A stretch of DNA of 64,000 nucleotides from CAYRDC01 sp964422925 (GTDB lineage Bacteria; Bacteroidota; Bacteroidia; Chitinophagales; S012-47), in NCBI GenBank assembly GCA_964422925.1, contig CAYRDC010000013.1:5206-69205 (forward strand), in the 5' to 3' direction. Numbering within the stretch: the first letter of the stretch is position 1; the number at the start of each line of letters is the position of its first letter. Made by a program: the position numbers and the translations under genes. Below, one piece after another: positions 37,637 to 47,200 of this stretch. The notes under the pieces are model-generated. The model had not been told where the DNA came from. It made no database searches and worked only from the letters and a program-made list of their open reading frames with translations.

Positions 37637-38001
37637 GAAAACTCCCGGTGTTCCCTGCGAGGCATTCGCATACTCAGTTGTTCAACCTTGTTCATCATCT
37701 GGATGCCATGGATCAGGGAAGCTCCGCCCCGTATGGCCGCGGCCACATGCACTGCCTCCATCATCTGTGTCTCATCAGCCCCTTTTTCCAGACTTGCTTC
37801 CGTATATGCCTCAATACAATAAGGACATTGAATGGCATGGGCTACTGCCAGGGCAATCAGGGCTTTTTCCCTTTCGGTCAAAGCGCCTCCCTTGAAAACG
37901 CTATTGTAATAACCAAAAAACTTTTTGGCAAGTTCTGGTTCATACTCTCCGATATCTCCGAATTTGTTCAGATCGGCAGGGTCGTAATACGTGTTGCTCA
38001 T
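37633..38001 (-). CDS. Arsenosugar-associated peroxidase-like (carboxymuconolactone decarboxylase family)
   Basis: A 122-residue AhpD/CMD-fold protein. The redox pair CPYC lies in IQCPYCIEAYTEASLEKG, and the following Ala/Ile-rich helix with HGI is also typical. This small protein leads arsenosugar operons in many Bacteroidota and is presumed to handle oxidative or thiol chemistry for the pathway; substrate is unknown. First gene of the operon, with a consensus promoter upstream. Confidence 0.88.
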   Translation of the reverse strand: MSNTYYDPADLNKFGDIGEYEPELAKKFFGYYNSVFKGGALTEREKALIALAVAHAIQCPYCIEAYTEASLEKGADETQMMEAVHVAAAIRGGASLIHGIQMMNKVEQLSMRMPRREHREFS

Positions 38002-38002
38002 G

Positions 38003-38042
38003 ATGTCTGATTTTTTACGGGTTAGGATGTCTGGAATGTCTG
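38003..38042 (-). promoter_or_regulatory. Three CAGACAT repeats in the arsenosugar operon leader
   Basis: On the minus strand CAGACAT occurs at 38003-38009, 38027-38033 and 38036-38042, the last two separated by two bases, all between the transcription start and the first ATG. They could form an operator or RNA element. Three copies of a 7-mer in 40 bases are unlikely by chance, but no regulator gene is adjacent. Confidence 0.35.
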
Positions 38043-38062
38043 TAACGGACCTTATTATGCAA

Positions 38063-38092
38063 CAAATCTATGCGCTTTCGGTTCCTTACAAA
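38063..38092 (-). promoter_or_regulatory. Promoter of the arsenosugar operon
   Basis: On the minus strand TTTG (38089-38092), an 18-base spacer, then TAGATTTG (38063-38070): a full match to both Bacteroidota promoter elements. Expected start near 38057 leaves a leader of about 55 bases containing the CAGACAT repeats. Confidence 0.65.
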
Positions 38093-38104
38093 ACCAAACC
38101 AAAA

Positions 38105-38133
38105 AAAAGCCGCTCTGAAATTGAGCAGCTTTT
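38105..38133 (-). terminator. Terminator of the first giant adhesin gene
   Basis: On the minus strand AAAAGCTGCTC and GAGCGGCTTTT form an 11-bp stem (one G-T pair) with a 7-base loop, followed by a run of T encoded by the A-run at 38101-38108. It sits 24 bases after the stop of the 2000-residue adhesin, directly before the arsenosugar promoter. Confidence 0.75.
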
Positions 38134-38156
38134 AACAAATCTTTCAGATTCCGGTT

Positions 38157-41100
38157 TTATCGTAACAACGTAACGTTGCCGATTTTCCTGATCGGGTAGC
38201 CTTTGCTGTCTTCCCCATGGATTATGAAGACATAAGTGCCGATAGGCTGGGGCTGACCGTTATAGGTACCATCCCATCCCTGGTTTATGTCAGTGGTTTC
38301 AAATACCAGCTCACCCCAGCGGTTAAAGACCTGCATTCTGATCAGGAAGAAATTTTCCCTGTACCCGATCCGGAACACATCATTCTGTCCGTCTCCATTG
38401 GGCGAAAATGCCGTTGGCACAATCGCCACCGGGATGCCGATTACATAAATGGTCATGCTGTCGCTGTTCTGGCAGCCATTGACATCGGTGACCAGCAGTA
38501 TGTAGGTTATAGTGTCATTGGGTGTAGCTACAGGGTCGGCAATGTTCGGATCAGAAAGCCAGGTAGGCGGAGACCAGACATAGGAAACGCCTCCCGTGCC
38601 ATGCAATTGAACGCTTTCTCCCTTGTAAATAGTCATATCCGGGCCGGCACTAACCACCGGAGGTGTAAACAAGCTCACGGTGACCTGATCCGTATTGGTA
38701 CAGCCGTTCGCGTCCACAATCGTGACGGTATAGGTGGTTTGAGAAGTGGGCGAAGCCACTGGATCCGGGCAATTGGTACAACTCAGGTCCGTAGCGGGAG
38801 TCCACTGGTAGGAGACTCCGTTGGAAGCATTCAACTGTACCGATCCGCCTGGGCAAATGGTCGCGTCCGGCCCGGCCATGGGATCGGCCGGATTCAGCAC
38901 GGTGACCGTTACTGTGGCGTTGGCCTGACAGCCATTGGCATCCGTTCCGGTTACCATGTAGGTAGTGGTTACCGTTGGAGAAGCCACCGGGTTGGCTACG
39001 GTTGTGCTGGAAAGTCCTGTTGGTGGAGACCACACATAACTAACGCCACCGCTGGCAGTAATGACCGTGCTTCCTCCCAGGCAAATCGTATCATCCGGGC
39101 TGGTGGTTATTACCGGCAGGGCATTAACCGTAACACGCACGGAATCGAAATTGGGGCATCCGTTGGCATCCACCACCGTTACCGTGTAAGTGGTTGATGC
39201 AGCCGGGGAAGCTACCGGGTTACTGATATTTGGATTACTCAAGCCTGTTGCCGGGCTCCATTTATAAGAAACCCCTCCGGAGGCGGACAATTGGGTACTG
39301 CCGTTTTCACAAATCGCCATATCCGGGCTAACCGTGACCGTGGGAAGCGGGTTAACCGTTACAGTGACCGTGTCCGTATTGGTACAGCCGTTGGCATCCG
39401 TCCCGGTAACTGTGTACACTGTGGTGGCAGCCGGGGAAGCCACCGGATCAGGAATGTTGGTAGCGCTTAAGCCTGTGGCCGGAGCCCATTGGTAAAATAA
39501 TGCCCCGGAAGCATTCAACTGTACCGATCCGCCCTGACAGAATGCCAAATCAATTCCGGCATCCACATTTGGCAATGGATTCACCACAACCGTTTGCGTG
39601 GCCGTATTCTGGCAACCATTGGCATCAGTTCCGGTAACAGTATAAATGGTTGTCCCAGAAGGAGTGGCTACCGGATTGGCTATATTCGGATTGGACAAAC
39701 TGGCGACTGGCTGCCAGGAATAGCTTACCCCTCCGGAAACCGAAAGAATCGTGCTGCCGTTCTGGCATATCGTATCATTCGCGCCCGTAGTGATCACCGG
39801 TAAACTGTTTACAGTGATTGTTACGGAATCTGTACTGGAACAACCATTGGCATCCGTTACAAGTACCGTGTAAGTAGTGGTTACTGACGGGCTGGCTACC
39901 GGATTTGGAATGTTGGTGGCGCTAAGCCCCGTGGACGGGCTCCATTGATACGTTGTTCCTCCGGACGCGTTCAGTTGAATACTGCCACCTGCGCAGATCG
40001 ATGAATTGGGCGTAATGGTAATCGGAATTTGTGTATAAACCGTTACTGTAACCGAATCGGTATTTACACATCCGTTGGCATCCGTTACAGTGACTGTATA
40101 AGTTGTTGTTGTGGTTGGTGTGGCTGTGGGATTGGGGCAATTGGTACAACTCAAACCCGCGGCCGGAGCCCATTGATAGCTGCCGCCACCGCTTGCCAAT
40201 AATGGAACACTGAATCCGATGCAGAGGCCTGTATTTGGCGTAATGGTGATGTTCGGCAGCAGGTTTACCGTTACTGTTGTAGTACTTGTATTGCTGCAAC
40301 CGTTGGCATCGGTTCCGGTCACGGTATAAGTCGTAGTGCTGACCGGTGTCGCTGTTGGAGAAGGACAATTTACACAACTCAACCCTGACACAGGGCTCCA
40401 CACATAACTTACACCACCACTTGCGTTCAGATAGGAAAATTCCCCAACGCAAATGGTGTCATCAGCGCTGGAGGTAATATTGGGCAACGGATTTATAGTA
40501 ACCGTTACCGAGTCCGTATTTTGACAGCCATTGGCATCCGTCACCAGTACAAAATAGGTGATGGTAGTGTTTGGCGTGGCCACCGGGCTGTTACAGTTTG
40601 TGCAACTCAAACCGGTAGCAGGCGACCATTGATAGCTTGTACCACCGCTGACATTCAGAGAAGCGGCATCGCCAATGCAAATGGCCGTATCCTGGGTAAT
40701 GTTCACAACCGGCAATGGATTTACCGTAACCGTTACCATATCCGTATTCTGACAGCCATTGGCATCGATGCCGGTCACTGTGAAGGTGGTTGTAACCAAC
40801 GGGGAGGCCACAGGATTGGCAATGTTGGTAGCACTAAGACCGGTGGCAGGGGCCCATTGATAATTCACCGCACCCATTGCGTTCAGGTTAGTGGAGCCAC
40901 CTGCACAAATCGACACGTCATTACCGGCTGACACCGTGGGCAATGAATTTACGGTAACCGTTGTTGTTGCCGTATTCTGGCAGCCATTGGCATCGGTTCC
41001 GGTCACAGTATAAGTAGTGGTAATGGCCGGGGAAGCCACAGGATTCTGGCAATTTGTACAACTCAAGCCTGTTCCCGGTGTCCACACATAGCTAACTCCT

Positions 41101-44100
41101 CCAGAAGCGGATAAGGTAGTACTGGAACCCGAACAAATAGCTACATCAGGCCCGGTGGTAATATTCGGCAATGGATTGATGGTGACAGTAGTGGTAGCCG
41201 TATTCTGGCAACCGTTCACATCCGTCACCGTTACTGTGTAAGTTGTAGTAGTAGTCGGAGAAGCGTTTGGATTCGGACAATTTGTACAGCTCAGTCCTGT
41301 AGCAGGAGCCCATTGATAGCTGACGCCACCGCTTGCCGACAAGTTTGTACTGCCTCCTAGGCAAATAGCCGTTGACGGGCTGATTGTTACCGTGGGCAAT
41401 GCATTCACCGTCACGACAACACTATCCGTATTTTGACAACCGTTTGCATCGGTTCCAACAACGGTATACTGTGTGGTAGCAACGGGATTAGCTACCGGTG
41501 AAGCGCAGTTGGTACAACTTAACCCCGTAGCAGGACTCCATTGATAACTGGTGCCTCCAATGGCATTCAGGGTCGTGATACTGCCAGCGCAAATACTCAC
41601 ATCCGGGCCGGCTGATATCGTGGGCAATGGATTAACCGTAACGGTCACCGTGGCTGTTCCGGAACAATTATTCGCATCCGTAACCGTCACCGTATAGGTA
41701 GTGGTACTGCTTGGTGAAGCCACCGGGCTGGGGCAGAAAGCACAGCTTAAAGTAGCCGGTGGATTCCACATATAACTTACTCCTCCGGACACATTCAACT
41801 GTACACTGCCACCGATACAAACACTGGTATCAGGCGTAATGGTTATGGCCGGAGAGGTGGCCACTGTCACCGTAACAGAATCCCTGGCGGTACAACCGTT
41901 GCCATCCGTTCCTGTCACATAGTATGTTGTGGTTACAGATGGAGTTGCTGTTGGGTTTGAACAGTTGGTACAGCTTAAGCTTGAGTTTGCATCCCAGGTA
42001 TAACTCGAGGCTCCGGTGGCCTGGAGTTGGGTACTGTTTCCAACGCAAATCTGAACATTACTGCCGGCATCTACATTGGGTAAAGGATTAACAGTTACCT
42101 GTACAGAATCCACCATGCTGCAATTGGCTGAGTCTGTTATGGTAACTGTATACATGGTAGTAATAGTCGGAAATGCCTGGGGATTGGCGATGTTGGGATT
42201 TGATAATCCGGTTGCCGGCAACCAGCTATAGCTAACCGTATTGGGAGAAACAGCATTCAGGTTTGTGGTATCTCCAAAACAGATGGAAACATTATTTCCT
42301 GCATTTACTGATAAGATGTTCCGGTAAACCGTTACTGAATCTACACTGACACAACCGTGGTTGTTTGTTACGGTCAGTGTATATGTAGTGGTGGTAAGCG
42401 GGTTGGCAAATGGATTCAAAATGGTCGTACTCGATAACCCTGTACTTGGAGACCAGCTAATGGACTGGACACCGGATGTATCAGTAGCTGTGGCATTTAA
42501 TTGGGTAACCCCGGTATTGCACAAAATCACATCAGGTCCTGCATCCACGGTTGGCGGGGCCGCCACGAAAACTGTAACAGAATCTATGGTAGAACATCCC
42601 TGCGCACTGGTCAATGTAATGGTATACGTTGTTGTAGCTGCCGGGGAAGCGGTCGGTGACTGGCAATTGGTGCAGCTTAAACCTGCAGCCGGAACCCAGG
42701 AATAATTGCCTGAACCTACCGGGTTAAGGGTAACGCCCACTCCAGGACAGATAATCTGGTTATTACCCGGATTTAACAATGGATTGGCATTAATAACAAG
42801 ATTCTGGATTACCGTATCAATGCATCCAAGATCTGTCTGAACAATGAGTTTAACCGGATAAACCCCCGGGGAAGTATACGTATGGCTTGGATTGGCAAGC
42901 GTAGAGCTGTCTCCGTCTCCAAAATAATATTTCCGGCTGGTAATGACTCCGTAAGAATTGACCGTGGTATCAGTAAACTGAATGGTATTTCCCGCGCACA
43001 GCGTACCGGTATAACTGAAACCAGGAGCCAGGGTTGGATATACCACCACCTGTGCATAGGCTGTATCGGCACAGATGTAACCCGGGTTCACAATCAACAT
43101 CACCGTGTAGGTGCCGGTATCCGGATAAGTATAAGTCGGCTCAAACAAATTGGAGGTATCTGCATTCGTTGTGGGATCGCCAAAATCCCAGTAGTAGTAG
43201 GTTCCGTTTACACTTGAATTCTGGAAGTTTACCGTGTAATCATCGCAACTGATTACCTGGTTATTCGGTCCGGATGTAACAATGTGGGCCTGTATGTTTT
43301 GCGAACAGGTCGTGGTGTTAAACTGGAACTCCCTCCTGTAATGGCCGATTTTAACCCCGTTCCGGTATTCGTCAATACAAATGGACACCACAAAACGGCC
43401 TACCAGGTTAGGCGTTCCGGTCAGTAAACCGGTATTGGAATTTATCGCCAATGGTGGGTTTGAAGCTAATGGATAGGTGGCTGAATATGGCGACTGGTAA
43501 GGTACCGGGTTGTAAGGGGGCGCTGCCGGAGGATTGGGGGCCGGGTTGCTCGGGCTGGCTCCGTCCATAGCAGCGCACAGGTAATATACCAAAGAATCCC
43601 CGTCCACGTCTACCGCAGAATGATTATAATTGATTGGTTCATAATTACATATAACAACAGGTGGGAAGCTTAAAAAATTTGGGCTTGAATTCCCCGGATA
43701 AGCTCCTGGATCCGGAATCTGCGCATAATAAGTGGCCCCAACGCTGGTGGGATTAATTATGTTCAAAATGGAAGCATTCCGGCAGCAGCGTTGATACACC
43801 AGCCAATATCCCCCAGGGCTGGAATTCAAAGTTACGGTACCTGAAAACAATCCTTCTTCAACACAAATATTACTGGGTGGCACCAGGCATGGATTGGGAG
43901 ATGTTGCGGGTATGCTGGTAATGGAAATTCGGTTAAGCGTAACAGTTGTTACCAGGTTGCCTGATGAATCAAAAATTCCAATCGGAGCCGTCTGGTCAAA
44001 TGGTGCGTTCCCGGGATTACAATCACGGTATAATCTCAAAACCACTTCATACTGGCTGCCTCCAGTGAAACTTACGTTTATAAACCCACCAATGATGTGG

Positions 44101-44159
44101 GTGGCATATGATACAACCCACCAAAGGCTTAGCACGAAGAGTAACAAGGTTTTTTTCAT
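38157..44159 (-). CDS. Giant T9SS-exported adhesin with 19 tandem repeats
   Basis: 2000 residues. Signal peptide 1-19 (LLLFVLSLWWVVSYA), an N-terminal domain (about 20-300) with YEVVLRLYRDCNPG and several Cys, two PKD-type domains (about 301-458, YYYWDFGDP and YYFGDGDSST), then 19 units of ~76 residues (459-1909) each with an ICxGxSxxL start, SYxWSPATGLS middle and TDANGC...VTVTVN end. The last 91 residues (1910-2000, PTAFSPNGDGQNDVF to GNVTLLR) form the CHU_C domain that sends proteins through the type IX system. Ten units carry a CxxC pair (such as SCTNC) in the middle. Related to SprB-type surface adhesins used in gliding or attachment, though no gliding role is shown here. Confidence 0.9.
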   Translation of the reverse strand: MKKTLLLFVLSLWWVVSYATHIIGGFINVSFTGGSQYEVVLRLYRDCNPGNAPFDQTAPIGIFDSSGNLVTTVTLNRISITSIPATSPNPCLVPPSNICVEEGLFSGTVTLNSSPGGYWLVYQRCCRNASILNIINPTSVGATYYAQIPDPGAYPGNSSPNFLSFPPVVICNYEPINYNHSAVDVDGDSLVYYLCAAMDGASPSNPAPNPPAAPPYNPVPYQSPYSATYPLASNPPLAINSNTGLLTGTPNLVGRFVVSICIDEYRNGVKIGHYRREFQFNTTTCSQNIQAHIVTSGPNNQVISCDDYTVNFQNSSVNGTYYYWDFGDPTTNADTSNLFEPTYTYPDTGTYTVMLIVNPGYICADTAYAQVVVYPTLAPGFSYTGTLCAGNTIQFTDTTVNSYGVITSRKYYFGDGDSSTLANPSHTYTSPGVYPVKLIVQTDLGCIDTVIQNLVINANPLLNPGNNQIICPGVGVTLNPVGSGNYSWVPAAGLSCTNCQSPTASPAATTTYTITLTSAQGCSTIDSVTVFVAAPPTVDAGPDVILCNTGVTQLNATATDTSGVQSISWSPSTGLSSTTILNPFANPLTTTTYTLTVTNNHGCVSVDSVTVYRNILSVNAGNNVSICFGDTTNLNAVSPNTVSYSWLPATGLSNPNIANPQAFPTITTMYTVTITDSANCSMVDSVQVTVNPLPNVDAGSNVQICVGNSTQLQATGASSYTWDANSSLSCTNCSNPTATPSVTTTYYVTGTDGNGCTARDSVTVTVATSPAITITPDTSVCIGGSVQLNVSGGVSYMWNPPATLSCAFCPSPVASPSSTTTYTVTVTDANNCSGTATVTVTVNPLPTISAGPDVSICAGSITTLNAIGGTSYQWSPATGLSCTNCASPVANPVATTQYTVVGTDANGCQNTDSVVVTVNALPTVTISPSTAICLGGSTNLSASGGVSYQWAPATGLSCTNCPNPNASPTTTTTYTVTVTDVNGCQNTATTTVTINPLPNITTGPDVAICSGSSTTLSASGGVSYVWTPGTGLSCTNCQNPVASPAITTTYTVTGTDANGCQNTATTTVTVNSLPTVSAGNDVSICAGGSTNLNAMGAVNYQWAPATGLSATNIANPVASPLVTTTFTVTGIDANGCQNTDMVTVTVNPLPVVNITQDTAICIGDAASLNVSGGTSYQWSPATGLSCTNCNSPVATPNTTITYFVLVTDANGCQNTDSVTVTINPLPNITSSADDTICVGEFSYLNASGGVSYVWSPVSGLSCVNCPSPTATPVSTTTYTVTGTDANGCSNTSTTTVTVNLLPNITITPNTGLCIGFSVPLLASGGGSYQWAPAAGLSCTNCPNPTATPTTTTTYTVTVTDANGCVNTDSVTVTVYTQIPITITPNSSICAGGSIQLNASGGTTYQWSPSTGLSATNIPNPVASPSVTTTYTVLVTDANGCSSTDSVTITVNSLPVITTGANDTICQNGSTILSVSGGVSYSWQPVASLSNPNIANPVATPSGTTIYTVTGTDANGCQNTATQTVVVNPLPNVDAGIDLAFCQGGSVQLNASGALFYQWAPATGLSATNIPDPVASPAATTVYTVTGTDANGCTNTDTVTVTVNPLPTVTVSPDMAICENGSTQLSASGGVSYKWSPATGLSNPNISNPVASPAASTTYTVTVVDANGCPNFDSVRVTVNALPVITTSPDDTICLGGSTVITASGGVSYVWSPPTGLSSTTVANPVASPTVTTTYMVTGTDANGCQANATVTVTVLNPADPMAGPDATICPGGSVQLNASNGVSYQWTPATDLSCTNCPDPVASPTSQTTYTVTIVDANGCTNTDQVTVSLFTPPVVSAGPDMTIYKGESVQLHGTGGVSYVWSPPTWLSDPNIADPVATPNDTITYILLVTDVNGCQNSDSMTIYVIGIPVAIVPTAFSPNGDGQNDVFRIGYRENFFLIRMQVFNRWGELVFETTDINQGWDGTYNGQPQPIGTYVFIIHGEDSKGYPIRKIGNVTLLR
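38433..42785 (-). repeat. Tandem repeat block, 19 units of about 229 bp (adhesin 1)
   Basis: In-frame, protein-coding tandem units counted from the translated TDANGC-type unit ends. Unit length averages about 76 codons. Units are diverged rather than identical, which makes the array fairly stable, but closely similar neighbours (units 6-8 and 10-12) remain candidates for recombination. Confidence 0.85.
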
Positions 44160-44248
44160 AATGTATAATGGTAATAACTCGGCTTTGCGAAGTTACAAAA
44201 TCAACAGCAGATATGAAATCATTGGCTTTATTTTAACATTCCAAAGAA

Positions 44249-44271
44249 AAAGGCCGGAAAATCCGGCCTTT
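44249..44271 (-). terminator. Terminator of the second giant adhesin gene
   Basis: Perfect 10-bp stem AAAGGCCGGA/TCCGGCCTTT with a 3-base loop; on the minus strand it is followed by a T-rich tail (TTCTTT). It lies 25 bases beyond the stop of the 1543-residue adhesin and before the start of the 2000-residue one, so the paralogs are separate transcription units. Confidence 0.8.
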
Positions 44272-44295
44272 CTCTTCCAATGAATATAGAAAAAC

Positions 44296-47200
44296 CTATC
44301 TTATCAAAGTGAGGTTTCCGCTTGATTGATAAGGGAATCCTTTATCATCAACTGCCTTGATGTAATAAATATAGGTTCCTATAGGTTGCTTCTTTCCGTT
44401 AAAAGTACCATCCCAACCCTCGTTGATATCTGACGTTTCAAATACCAGTTCACCCCATCTGTTAAAGATCATCAGGGAAACCAGGTTGAAATTGCGCTTC
44501 CATTTTATTTTGAATACATCATTCAGTCCGTCTCCGTTTGGCGAGAAAGCAGTGGGAATGCGTGCCTCCGGAAGGCCGATAATGAATATGGTAACTGAAT
44601 CGGTATTCTGACATCCATGTTCATCCGTAACCAGGACAACGTAAGTAATAGTATCCTGCGGAGTGGATGTAGGATTCTGGATATTTGGATTATCCAGCCA
44701 CATCGCAGGTGACCATTGGTAACTCACCCCGCCCATTGCATTTAGCTGCACGCTTTGACCTTTGTAAATAGTAACATCATACCCGGCACTGACCACAGGA
44801 ATACTGTACAGGCTAACAGTAACCTGGTCACTGTTTGTACAGCCATTCGCATCCACGATGGTTACGGTATACGTTTGGTCTGAACCAGGTGAAGCCACCG
44901 GGTCAGGACAATTGGTACAGCTCAGGCCCGCAGCCGGACTCCATTGGTAGGTAACCCCGTTGTAAGCATGCAGCTGCACACTGGCACCCGGGCAAATGGA
45001 AGCATCCGGTTCCGCATTCGGATCGGCCGGCATATTAACTGTTACGGTTACGTTCCCGAGATTCTGGCACCCGTTGACATCGGTTACCAGTACGGAATAT
45101 GTAGTGGTTACCAGCGGAGATGCCAGCGGATTGGGAATGTTCGCATTATTCAGGCCGGTGGGTGGGCTCCACATATAAGAAACCCCTCCGGAAGCCTGCA
45201 ACTGGGCCGCATCCCCGATACAAATGGCTGTATCAGGAACCACTGTTACTACCGGCAGACTGTTAACGGTAACCGTTACGGAATCCGTATTCTGACATCC
45301 CTGGGCATCCGTAACCAGCACAGTATAAGTGGTTGTACTGGTTGGACTGGCTACCGGATTGGCAATATTCGGGTTATTCAGGCCCGTAGCCGGTGACCAC
45401 TGATAGGTGGTTCCTCCACTGGCCGACAATTGTACATTATCATTAATACAAATAGCAACATCCGGGGTTATGGTGATTACCGGTTCTGAATTCACAGTAA
45501 CCACGATGGTATCTGTATTCTGACAACCATTGGCATCGGTCCCGGTCACTGTATAAACGGTGGTAACTGACGGATTCGCCACCGGGTTGGCAATATTCGG
45601 ATCGCTCAGGCCCGTAGCGGGGCTCCAACTGTAACTTACTCCACCGGTTGCATTCAACTGTGTGCTGTACCCAATACAAATAGCTGTATTTTGTCCGGCA
45701 TCAATATTCGGTAACGGATTTACAGTGACTGTAACCTGTGCGGTATTACTACAACCGTTGGCATCTACTCCCGTAACTGTATAGGTAGTAGTTGCTGTTG
45801 GAGAAGCTACCGGATCTGGCAATGCCGGGTTTTGAATACCGTTGGGCGGTGTCCAGCTATAACTTACTCCTCCTGAAGCCAGCAATTGCGTACTGTTGCC
45901 GTAACAGATGGTATCGTTTGGCCCTGTAGTAATATTCGGCAACGGATCTACGGTAATGGTAACAGAATCACTATTCTGACATCCGTTGGCATCGGTCACG
46001 AGTACCGTATAAGTAGTAGTGGAGAGTGGACTGGCTATCGGATCCGGACAATTTGTACAACTCAGTGAACTTCCGGGGAACCAGTTATAAGAGACACCTC
46101 CTGACGCATTTAGCTGAATGTCGTTCCCGTAGCAAATATCGTCATCAGGGGTTATCGACACCTGTAGTATGGCATTCACGGTAACCGTTGTGGTAGCTGT
46201 ATTGACACAACCGTTAGCATCTGTAACAGTAACTGTATAAGTGGTGGTTACCGGTGGGCTGGCTTTCGGATTGGCAATATTCGGATTACTCAAACCAACA
46301 GCAGGCGCCCATTGATACTGGCTGCCACCGGAGGCAAAAAGCTGTAAGCTGTCGCCAGTACAAATGGCAGAATTTGGTGTAACGGTAATCGTTGGTAATG
46401 GATTTACATAAATAGTAGTCGTACCTGTATTAATACATCCGTTGGCATCTGTGACGGTGACTGTGTAAGTAATTGTGTTTACCGGGGTGGCCCCTGTATT
46501 CGGACAGGTGGCACAAGTCAAAAAACTGTTGGGCGCCCATTGGTAGGTTACACCGCCTGAGGCAGACAGGTTGGTAGATGATCCGACACAAATAGTATCA
46601 TCCGGAGAAACAGTTACAACCGGTAATGGATTCACGGTAATGGTAATGGAATCTTTGGCTGAACATCCATTCACATCCGTACCGGTTACATAAAAAGTAG
46701 TTGTAGCATTTGGGGTGGCGGTAGGACTTTGGCAATTGGTACAACTTAAGGCCGGATCCGGATCCCAGGAATAGGATTGGGCACCCGTGGCGTTCAAGCC
46801 AAAATTACTGCCAATACAAATGGCTACATCCATTCCGGCATCTACAGGCGGAGCCGGATTTACATTGATATGTACCGTATCGAGGGCCGCACATCCGGCA
46901 CTATCGGTAACCATTACAATGTAATCGGTTCCCACTGCAGGAAACGCCATTGGATTACTTATTCCTGGATTATCGAGCGAACTGGCTGGTGACCAGCTAT
47001 ACGTTACAATATTCGGAGATAAAGCGTTTAACTGGATACTATCCCCGCTGCATATACTTTGGTCTTGTCCTGCATTTACGGTAATAATATTCCGGTATAC
47101 CGTAACGGAGTCAACGGACGTGCAACCATTGTTGCTGGTAACTGTCAGGGTGTATGTAGTAGTTGATACCGGATTGGCAAATGGATTAAGAATAGTCGTA

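Noticed and set aside
38217..43252. Many long open frames on the plus strand and in other frames opposite the adhesin genes (for example 38217-39197 and 45886-46068)
   Set aside because: They arise from the low-complexity, threonine- and asparagine-rich repeats read in other frames. They repeat with the same ~229-base period and have no domain, start context or independent codon pattern.
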